A DNA stretch of 5,270 nucleotides, from contig JAJZLX010000278.1 of assembly GCA_021850555.1 (NCBI GenBank), positions 1 to 5,270 on the forward strand, written 5' to 3'. The translations under genes were made by a program, and so were the position numbers. Shown in pieces: positions 1-4,860 of the stretch. Source of the DNA: Pseudomonadota bacterium (GTDB taxonomy: Bacteria; Pseudomonadota; Gammaproteobacteria; Steroidobacterales; Steroidobacteraceae). How positions within the stretch are numbered: the stretch's first letter is position 1; every line of letters starts with the position of its first letter. The notes below the pieces were generated by a model. The model had not been told where the DNA came from. It ran no database searches and worked only from the letters and a program-made list of their open reading frames with translations.

Positions 1-830
1 GGCTCCACGATGGAGCGGGTGTCCTCGAACACGTCCTGGATGGCTGCGCAGATCTCATCGTTGTCGAGCAGCACGATCTCATCGACGTGCCGGCGGCACA
101 GCTCGAATGTCTCCTCGCCGACGCGCTTGACGGCCACTCCATCGGCGAAAATGCCTACCCGCTCGAGCGTCACACGTCGTCCGGCCTTGAGCGACTCGTA
201 CATTCCGGCGGCATCTTCCGGCTCCACGCCGATGATACGGATGGCCGGGTAGAGATACTTCACGTAGACCGAGATGCCGGCGATGAGACCGCCGCCGCCT
301 ACGGGCACGAACAGAGCATCGAGGTTGCCGCCCGTCTGGCGGATCAGCTCCACAGCGATGGTGCCCTGACCGGCGATGACGTCGGGGTCGTCGAAGGGGT
401 GGACGAACACGAGGTTGCGCTCTCGCGCCAGCTGCAGCGCGTGCTCGCACGCCGTATCGTAATCATCGCCGTGCAGCACGACCTCTCCGCCGAGGTCCAT
501 CACCGCCTGGATCTTGATCCGGGGAGTGGTCTGGGGCATCACGACCACGGTGGTGATGCCGCGCTTGCGCGCAGCCAGCGCCACACCTTGGGCGTGATTG
601 CCTGCCGAGGCGCATACCACGCCGCGCTGCGCCGCCGAGTCGGACAGGCGGGCGATGCGGTTGGAGGCGCCACGCAGCTTGAAGGAGAACACCGGCTGGA
701 GGTCTTCTCGCTTCAGCAGGATGCGATTGCCCAGACGACGTGACAGGCGCTGGGCCTCCTCCAGGGGGGACTCGACCGCGACGTCGTACACGCGCGCCTT
801 GAGGATCTGTTCGATGTAGGGACTGGTCAT
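1..830 (-). CDS. ilvA: Threonine deaminase (threonine ammonia-lyase), biosynthetic type, 3' end cut off
   Basis: This PLP enzyme deaminates L-threonine to 2-oxobutyrate and ammonia, the first committed step of isoleucine synthesis, in the cytosol. The 276 residues present cover most of the catalytic fold-type II domain. The PLP-binding lysine is K51 in the motif SFKLRGA (residues 49-55). The substrate-loop motif SAGNHAQG lies at 75-82, and the glycine-rich phosphate-binding loop GGGGLIAG at 178-185. The N-terminus resembles biosynthetic IlvA more than catabolic TdcB. The frame stays open to the window edge, so the C-terminus is missing, and whether an ACT-like regulatory domain follows cannot be seen. 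The ATG at 828-830 starts 7 bp after the stop of the upstream hydrolase gene, which suggests co-transcription and perhaps coupled translation, because no strong Shine-Dalgarno sequence is visible. Family assignment is secure; the biosynthetic rather than catabolic role is inferred. Confidence 0.95.
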   Translation of the reverse strand, partial: MTSPYIEQILKARVYDVAVESPLEEAQRLSRRLGNRILLKREDLQPVFSFKLRGASNRIARLSDSAAQRGVVCASAGNHAQGVALAARKRGITTVVVMPQTTPRIKIQAVMDLGGEVVLHGDDYDTACEHALQLARERNLVFVHPFDDPDVIAGQGTIAVELIRQTGGNLDALFVPVGGGGLIAGISVYVKYLYPAIRIIGVEPEDAAGMYESLKAGRRVTLERVGIFADGVAVKRVGEETFELCRRHVDEIVLLDNDEICAAIQDVFEDTRSIVE

Positions 831-837
831 GGGCGCT

Positions 838-1494
838 TCAGCCGAGGAAGTCCTTGAGCACATCCGCGACCGTCTCCGGAGCGGTCTCGAGCAGCGAGAG
901 ATCGCCGGGCAACTCGCGCCGCGCGCGGACCGGCAGGTCGGCCGCCGCTGTGAGCAGTGCCTGCGTCATGTCACGCGGATACAGGAGCAGCGTGGGCTGC
1001 GCGATGCGCGCCATCTGCGCGCTGAGCGGATAGTTCCGCTGCCCGGCTTCCGGTGGCAGCGGCATCACGGCTACCCGTCGCACATTGGGTCGCGACAGCG
1101 CGAGCTCAACGGCCACCAGGGCACCGAGGCCGCAGCCCAGGACATCCACCTGCCGCAGGCGCATGGCGTCGAGGAAATCCCCGATGGCCGCCGCATGATC
1201 GGCGGCGGTGAGCGCCTCCCACGGTCCGTCCGATTGTCCGAAAGCCGGTAGATCCGGCGCAAATGCCGAGCGGTCGGCGCCCATCGCAGCCAGAATGCCT
1301 CCGAACATGCGGCCGGTCTGCGCCGCGGCGTGCAGCGCCAGCAGCGGGGTGGCCTCCTCGAAGCCGCCTCCGGCAGGGATCGCGTGATGGACGTGCAACT
1401 GGCCGTAAAGGCACTCGAAATAGCTGCGCCGGACACGCGCCGGGGCAGCCGTTTGCGTAGGGGATTGGGATCGCTTTGCCATGGAATGCCACAT
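838..1494 (-). CDS. Small alpha/beta-hydrolase-fold protein lacking the canonical nucleophile
   Basis: This 218-residue protein has the N-terminal half of an alpha/beta hydrolase: GQLHVHHAIP (31-40), the oxyanion-side strand PLLALHAAAQTGRMF (50-64), and the APDLPAFGQSDGP segment (79-91) typical of the family. At the nucleophile elbow the sequence is VLGCGLGAL (118-126). The usual G-x-S-x-G reads G-C-G-L-G, with Gly122 in the serine position. Only about 45 residues separate the elbow from the strand TLLLYPRD (168-175), which carries the likely acid Asp175. The cap domain therefore seems to be missing, fitting a length below the usual 260-290. The end, LSLLETAPETVADVLKDFL (199-217), has no His where the family normally has one. 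An alternative ATG lies at 1482; neither start has a clear ribosome binding site. It sits just upstream of ilvA and diverges from the oxidoreductase gene. Whether it is a degenerate enzyme, a non-catalytic scaffold or an unusual enzyme is unknown. Confidence 0.85.
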   Translation of the reverse strand: MWHSMAKRSQSPTQTAAPARVRRSYFECLYGQLHVHHAIPAGGGFEEATPLLALHAAAQTGRMFGGILAAMGADRSAFAPDLPAFGQSDGPWEALTAADHAAAIGDFLDAMRLRQVDVLGCGLGALVAVELALSRPNVRRVAVMPLPPEAGQRNYPLSAQMARIAQPTLLLYPRDMTQALLTAAADLPVRARRELPGDLSLLETAPETVADVLKDFLG

Positions 1495-1566
1495 TGTGCC
1501 GCAGAGATGAATCGGGTTTAAGCTATTTGTGAAAGCCGCGAAGGCCGGACCGCAGGAGCTTCACCC
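1495..1566. promoter_or_regulatory. Divergent intergenic region, putative promoters
   Basis: This 72-bp gap separates divergent starts, so it should hold promoters for both sides. It contains the local AT-rich patch TTTAAGCTATTTGTGA (1517-1532). For the plus strand, a weak match is TTGTGC (1494-1499), 17 bp, then TTTAAG (1517-1522), matching the sigma-70 consensus at 3 of 6 and 4 of 6 positions. Nothing convincing was found for the minus strand, and no operator palindrome is obvious. Confidence 0.3.
1554..1558 (+). promoter_or_regulatory. Ribosome binding site of the MDR oxidoreductase
   Basis: AGGAG sits 8 bases before the ATG at 1567 and fixes the start of the oxidoreductase gene. Confidence 0.75.
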
Positions 1567-2520
1567 ATGCGCAACTTAGAAGTCAGATTCAAGCGCGCTC
1601 CCGCGACGCCCCGCGAGCTCGAGGTCGTGCCGGCCGAGGCTCCTCGCCTCGCCAACGGCGGTATCCTCTGCCGCGCTCGCTGGCTGGCCGTGGACCCCTT
1701 GCGCTCCCGGTTTGAGGGCCCGGCCACACCCGGGGAGGTCGTGCCGGCGCTGGGTGTTTACGAAGTCATTGAATCCCGCAACGACGTGTTCACCGTCGGC
1801 CAGTCCGTCGTGCTGGACTGCGGCATGCGCGAGATCTGCGCCAGCGACGGACGCCATGCGTTCGCCCTTCATCCCGGACATTCTCCGCCCTGGACGGCAC
1901 TCGGGGTATTGGGCCCGCCCGGGATGGCGGCGTATTTTGGCCTGATCGATCTGGCGGGTGTGCGGCCCGGCGAGACCGTGCTGATCGCCGCCGCATCCGG
2001 CGTAGCGGGCGCGACGGCGGGTCAGATGGCCGCGATCAAAGGCGCGCGGGCGATCGGCATCGACGATACGGCGGAGAAATGTGCCTGGGCCACCCGACAC
2101 GCCCGGTTTGCCACCTGTATCAACAGTCGTACGGAGAGTCTCAGCAGGCGCCTCTGGCAGCTCGCTCCACAGGGCTTTGACATCTTCTTCGACGCCGGCA
2201 GCGGGGAGCTGCTCGATGCCCTGCTCGCCGGCCAACATTTGGCGCCCGGCGCTCGCGTGATACTCGGTCCGTACGATCCCGGCCATGCGAGCACGGGCCA
2301 CGAGCATCCCGCAGCGCAGTCCAAGGTGCGGATCCTGCGCCTGAGCCTGCGCGACTATGAGCATCGTCGCGCCGAGTTCTTCAAGGACGCCATCGCCTGG
2401 TATGGGGCCGACCGGCTCGTGTGCCGGCAAGATGTGATCGACGGGTTGGAGAGCGCGCCGGCGCAGCTCGACAGAGTGTTGCGTGGCGAGCATTGCGGAC
2501 AGGTGCTGGTCAAGGTTTGA
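1567..2520 (+). CDS. MDR-family NADP-dependent oxidoreductase (CurA / LTB4-dehydrogenase-like)
   Basis: This 317-residue protein belongs to the zinc-free branch of the medium-chain dehydrogenase/reductase superfamily, which includes curcumin reductase and prostaglandin/leukotriene reductases. These typically use NADPH to reduce the C=C bond of enones and enals. The N-terminal domain contains the AVDPLRSRF strand (41-49), the counterpart of the family SVDPYMRGRM motif. The hinge motif GPPGMAAYFGL is at 116-126, and the Rossmann loop AAASGVAG at 141-148. GIDDTAEKC (164-172) follows at the cofactor-ribose position. The C-terminal GLESAPAQLDRVLRGEHCGQ (293-312) matches the family ending, usually L-x-G-x-N-x-G-K. 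It is slightly shorter than the usual 330-345, mainly around residues 50-65, and several signature residues are changed, so this is a divergent member whose substrate cannot be named. It has a good ribosome binding site and is the only plus-strand gene. It converges on the VOC gene. Confidence 0.88.
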   Translation: MRNLEVRFKRAPATPRELEVVPAEAPRLANGGILCRARWLAVDPLRSRFEGPATPGEVVPALGVYEVIESRNDVFTVGQSVVLDCGMREICASDGRHAFALHPGHSPPWTALGVLGPPGMAAYFGLIDLAGVRPGETVLIAAASGVAGATAGQMAAIKGARAIGIDDTAEKCAWATRHARFATCINSRTESLSRRLWQLAPQGFDIFFDAGSGELLDALLAGQHLAPGARVILGPYDPGHASTGHEHPAAQSKVRILRLSLRDYEHRRAEFFKDAIAWYGADRLVCRQDVIDGLESAPAQLDRVLRGEHCGQVLVKV

Positions 2521-2646
2521 GGCCCGACCGCGCCCGGCGGGCCGCGAGGGTCCGGGAGCAAGTCCTGTGCATGAAGCCTGTCCCGGTGACCCGCGCGGCA
2601 GGGTCAGGCCGCAGAGCGAGGCAACCCACTGCCCGCGGTCAGCGCC
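2521..2646. other. Convergent intergenic region
   Basis: These 126 bp lie between the stop of the oxidoreductase and the stop of the VOC protein. The region is GC-rich, has no credible gene, and holds one imperfect hairpin candidate (2587-2606). No T-tract suitable for an intrinsic terminator was seen on either strand. Confidence 0.6.
2587..2606. terminator. Hairpin between convergent genes, possible terminator
   Basis: TGACCC (2587-2592) can pair with GGGTCA (2601-2606) around an 8-base loop, giving a 6-bp stem. The position suits a shared bidirectional terminator, but there is no downstream T-run in either direction and the stem is short. A chance hairpin is equally possible. Confidence 0.25.
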
Positions 2647-3819
2647 TCATGCCGGGCGCCGTCGCGCGACTTTGCGCTTCACTGCCTTCGTGCCCTTGCG
2701 CTGGCGGGTGGATTTCCTGCCCGAGCCGGCTCCCGCCGTCTTCTTCAGCTTCACGCTCTTGCGAGCCGGAGCCTTGGCCGCCGAGCGCCTGGCTGCGACC
2801 TTGCGGGCCGGGGCCTTGGCCGTCGAGCGCCTGGCTGCGACCTTGCGGGCCGGAGCCTTGGCCGTCGAGCGCCTGGCTGCGGCTTTGCGGGCCGGGGCCT
2901 TGGATCTGACCGGCTTCGCCTTGGCCTTCGCCTTGGCCTTGGGACGAGGGGCGGCCTTGGATCCAGCGGCACGGGTGGGCGGCCGCTTCACGGCGCGCTT
3001 GCCGGCGGGGGGACGCCGGACAACCTTGCCGGCTTGCGAGGCGCCTGCCTTATGCGTCTCATGCAGCGCGATGGCGCCTCCCTGCGGATCGAGAATCCGG
3101 GCGACCCGATAGCCGCCAGGCACTTCCCGCGGCTCCTGGACGATCTGACCACCGGCTGCCCGGGCGCTGGCCACCGTGCCGTCGAGGTCGTCGACCTTGA
3201 CATAGACCAGCCAGTACGGGGGCCTGGAAGGGTCCTGAAGCCGGTAGATGCCCCCGATCCTCGCGCCCTCGCGCTCGATGATCTGGTAGAAGTTGCCGGC
3301 GCCCAAATCATGGGCTTCCCCTCTGCTCCAACCGAACAGCTCCGAATAGAAATCGAACGCGCCCTGAGGGTCGGAGGTGGCGAGCTCGTGCCAGGAGAAC
3401 TGCGAGATCACCCCGGAGGCGGCGGCGTCCTCGGGCGCTGGCGCGGACGGGGTGAAGACCGCGAAGACTGCGCCTTGCGGGTCTGCAAGCACGGCGAAAC
3501 GGCCGATGGCCGGGATGTCGAGCGCGTCCTTGACGACTCTGCCGCCCAGGCGCTGGGCCGCCTGCACCGTGGCATCAACGTCGGGCGTGCCCAAGTAGAC
3601 GAGCCAGCTCGGCGGCATGCCGCCCGTGCGGGTCTCCTCGGTCTGGGCCATCAGCCCGCTCACCCCGACCTCCCCGCTCATCCACATCGTGTAGCCGGGC
3701 ACGCTCGAGGGTTGCGCCTTCCAGCGAAACACCTCGGCGTAGAACGCCTCCGCGCCCCGGGGGTCGGTCGTCATCAACTCGTGCCAGACGAACAGTCCTC
3801 GAATCTCGGCGTTACTCAT
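2647..3819 (-). CDS. Two-domain VOC (glyoxalase-like) protein fused to a histone-H1-like basic tail
   Basis: Numbering is from the ATG at 3819, giving 390 residues. The first VOC domain spans about 6-125, starting GLFVWHELMTTDP (8-20). The second spans about 138-256, with FSWHELATSDP (141-151) and FYSELFGW (157-164). This layout resembles the CFP-30/27-kDa-antigen-like double-VOC family. Domain 2 ends in IALHE (250-254), keeping a possible metal ligand; the matching strand of domain 1 reads FAVF (119-122) and lacks it. From about residue 259 to the end the protein is a Lys/Arg/Ala/Pro tail of about 132 residues with no Asp or Glu. About 49 residues are Lys or Arg, including a KAKAKAKAK run and repeats of AKAPARKVAARRST. 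Such tails resemble bacterial histone-H1-like proteins and suggest binding to nucleic acid or polyanion. The start at 3819 is preferred over the ATG at 3885 because AAGGGGAAG precedes it. The catalytic role is unknown. Confidence 0.9.
   Translation of the reverse strand: MSNAEIRGLFVWHELMTTDPRGAEAFYAEVFRWKAQPSSVPGYTMWMSGEVGVSGLMAQTEETRTGGMPPSWLVYLGTPDVDATVQAAQRLGGRVVKDALDIPAIGRFAVLADPQGAVFAVFTPSAPAPEDAAASGVISQFSWHELATSDPQGAFDFYSELFGWSRGEAHDLGAGNFYQIIEREGARIGGIYRLQDPSRPPYWLVYVKVDDLDGTVASARAAGGQIVQEPREVPGGYRVARILDPQGGAIALHETHKAGASQAGKVVRRPPAGKRAVKRPPTRAAGSKAAPRPKAKAKAKAKPVRSKAPARKAAARRSTAKAPARKVAARRSTAKAPARKVAARRSAAKAPARKSVKLKKTAGAGSGRKSTRQRKGTKAVKRKVARRRPA
2759..2903 (-). repeat. 42-bp tandem repeat encoding the AKAPARKVAARRST tail repeats
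   Basis: Three full 42-bp units (2759-2800, 2801-2842, 2843-2884) are followed by a 19-bp partial fourth unit (2885-2903). Adjacent full units differ at about three positions each, so the copies are similar in DNA as well as protein and probably arose by recent unit duplication. The unit length is a multiple of three, so copy-number changes would lengthen or shorten the basic tail by 14 residues without shifting frame. Confidence 0.92.
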
Positions 3820-3825
3820 GGCGAG

Positions 3826-3834
3826 CTTCCCCTT
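3826..3834 (-). promoter_or_regulatory. Ribosome binding site of the VOC-tail gene
   Basis: On the minus strand AAGGGGAAG lies 6 bases before the ATG at 3819. It supports that start over the in-frame ATG at 3885, which would add 22 residues with no VOC similarity. Confidence 0.65.
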
Positions 3835-3908
3835 GCTTGCGTCGTTACGCGTATGCGGACTGGGTTTGAAATCGGGCGATTCCAACTGCGTACATTGTGC
3901 GCCGTCCC

Positions 3909-3929
3909 GCGCCGCAGTTCCACTGGCGC
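3909..3929 (-). terminator. Hairpin just after the thioesterase stop, possible terminator
   Basis: Read on the minus strand, GCGCCAGT pairs with ACT plus GGCGC across a GGA loop, with a 2-base bulge (GC) on the 3' arm: eight base pairs, mostly GC. It begins two bases after the stop codon, where an operon terminator would be expected, but no T-run follows. It could be a weak terminator or an mRNA-stabilising structure. Confidence 0.35.
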
Positions 3930-3930
3930 C

Positions 3931-4389
3931 TCAGCGCGCGGCGATCGCCACGAACTCCCCTTCGAACGCGCACATCCGCTCGTCCCGGTAGAGGAGTTCC
4001 GCGGTCAGACTGATGCGGGCTCGGCCCCGCCGTCCGAGCAGGGTGCGGAAGCGCTCCCAGGCAGCCGCATCGGCAAAGCGGCAGCGGGCCTCGAAGCTCC
4101 CCGGGATGGGTCGCTGGTATTCCATGCGGCTGCGCTGGATGACCACGCGCGCGCGCAGCCCCTCGCCGGTGAGTCGAAGGTGCAACAGGGCCCAGGCCGC
4201 CAGTGTGGCCACCGATGCGGCGCTGCCGCCAAACACCGTCTCGCTGTGGTTGATGTTCGGGGCGAGGGGGGCCGTGAGCCGCACGCAATCGGCCGCCGCA
4301 TGCGCAACGCGCACCCCCATGGCCGCGGAGAGTGGAATTTGCTCGTGCAGGTAGCGCTCGATCAGCGCCTCGGGGCTCTCGGTCGGCAT
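3931..4389 (-). CDS. YiiD_C-type hot-dog thioesterase domain protein
   Basis: Numbering from the ATG at 4389 gives 152 residues, essentially one domain. The segment YLHEQIPLSAAMGVRV (13-28) and the motif APLAPNINHSETVFGGS (40-56) are characteristic of the putative thioesterase family found as the C-terminal domain of E. coli YiiD. The YQRPIPGSFEARC strand (91-103) and the closing FEGEFVA (142-148) also fit. These are hot-dog folds presumed to hydrolyse acyl thioesters; the natural substrate is not established. Here the domain stands alone, without the acetyltransferase half of YiiD. It lies 29 bp after gloA in the same direction, so it is likely in one operon with gloA and acetolactate synthase. 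A GTG start at 4452 would add 21 residues and overlap gloA by 34 bp. Neither start has a clear ribosome binding site; the ATG is chosen because the domain begins right after it and no overlap is needed. Confidence 0.87.
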   Translation of the reverse strand: MPTESPEALIERYLHEQIPLSAAMGVRVAHAAADCVRLTAPLAPNINHSETVFGGSAASVATLAAWALLHLRLTGEGLRARVVIQRSRMEYQRPIPGSFEARCRFADAAAWERFRTLLGRRGRARISLTAELLYRDERMCAFEGEFVAIAAR

Positions 4390-4418
4390 GCCGGCTGCGC
4401 CGGGGATGGAGCCGGCCG

Positions 4419-4838
4419 CTACCAGCTGCCGACGTTTTGCATCGATTTCCACGGCTCGGCCGGCGGCAGGGGCTCGCCGCGCTGCAACAGCTCGATCGAG
4501 ATCGCATCCGGCGAGCGCACGAAGGCCATGTGGCCGTCGCGGGGGGGGCGGTTGATCACGACGCCGTGCTCTTGCAGGCGCGCGCAGGCCGCGTAGATGT
4601 CATCGACCGCGTAGGCGAGATGGCCGAAATTGCGACCGCCCGTGTAATTCTCCGGATCCCAGTTGTAAGTGAGCTCAACCTGCGCCGAATCGTCGCCGGG
4701 GGCGGCCAGGAACACCAGCGTGTAGCGGCCCTGGGGATAGTCCTTGCGCGAGAGCTCCCGCAGGCCGAGCGCATCGCAGTAGAAGCTCAGCGAGGCGGCA
4801 AGATCGGTCACTCGAACCATGGTGTGCAGGTATTTCAC
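4419..4838 (-). CDS. gloA: Lactoylglutathione lyase (glyoxalase I)
   Basis: This cytosolic enzyme isomerises the hemithioacetal of methylglyoxal and glutathione to S-D-lactoylglutathione, detoxifying methylglyoxal. The 139-residue length is normal for bacterial GloA. It shows the hallmark start KYLHTMVRVTDL (2-13), FYCDALGL (19-26), ELTYNWDPENY (55-65), GRNFGHLAY (68-76), NRPPRDGHMAFV (96-107) and SIELLQ (114-119). The expected metal ligands are His5, Glu55, His73 and Glu116, matching the four ligands of E. coli GlxI. The start is GTG with a strong AGGAGG 8 bases upstream. It follows the acetolactate synthase gene by 22 bp and precedes the thioesterase, so it is probably co-transcribed with both. 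Its C-terminus (EPWKSMQNVGSW) is typical of the proteobacterial longer form. All expected catalytic residues appear present. Confidence 0.96.
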   Translation of the reverse strand: MKYLHTMVRVTDLAASLSFYCDALGLRELSRKDYPQGRYTLVFLAAPGDDSAQVELTYNWDPENYTGGRNFGHLAYAVDDIYAACARLQEHGVVINRPPRDGHMAFVRSPDAISIELLQRGEPLPPAEPWKSMQNVGSW

Positions 4839-4846
4839 GGGCAGAT

Positions 4847-4852
4847 CCTCCT
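4847..4852 (-). promoter_or_regulatory. Strong ribosome binding site of gloA
   Basis: A perfect AGGAGG on the minus strand lies 8 bases before the GTG at 4836-4838. It decides the start in favour of this GTG, and the conserved LHTM motif follows immediately. Confidence 0.88.
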
Positions 4853-4860
4853 GGGGGAGC

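Larger units (their letters stand above)
3820..3930 (-). promoter_or_regulatory. Leader region of the VOC-tail gene
   Basis: These 111 bp separate the thioesterase stop from the VOC start and probably carry the VOC gene's own promoter. No convincing -35/-10 pair was found. An 8-bp palindrome TACGCGTA lies at 3846-3853, about 27 bp before the start codon, but is too short to call an operator. A hairpin lies next to the thioesterase stop. Confidence 0.35.

Noticed and set aside
87..743. Plus-strand open frame of 218 codons
   Set aside because: It is antisense to ilvA, whose catalytic motifs are clear. No motif or ribosome binding site supports the plus-strand frame.
1576..2493. Minus-strand open frame of 305 codons
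   Set aside because: It is antisense to the oxidoreductase, which has family motifs and a good ribosome binding site. The minus-strand translation resembles nothing.
2759..2903. CRISPR-like array
   Set aside because: Units are directly contiguous with no variable spacers and sit inside a coding frame, so this is a coding tandem repeat.
2483..3112. Plus-strand open frame with Ala/Leu-rich repeats
   Set aside because: The repeats are the antisense reading of the 42-bp repeat encoding the basic tail. The minus frame continues from two conserved VOC domains.
3820..3885. N-terminal extension of the VOC gene to the ATG at 3885
   Set aside because: The extra 22 residues lack VOC similarity and the ATG at 3819 has a good upstream AAGGGGAAG.
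1491..3900. Shared 9-mer ACATTGTGC at 1491-1499 and 3892-3900, both near upstream regions of minus-strand genes
   Set aside because: Nine bases shared twice is weak, there is no palindrome, and the first copy overlaps the hydrolase start codon. It is probably chance.
4390..4452. GTG start at 4452 for the thioesterase
   Set aside because: It needs a 34-bp overlap with gloA and adds residues outside the conserved domain. It is kept only as an alternative.
3034..4596. Long plus-strand open frame of 520 codons, the longest in the window
   Set aside because: It lies antisense to the VOC-tail, thioesterase and gloA genes, all with strong family motifs. Its translation shows no recognisable motif and it is a GC-driven shadow.
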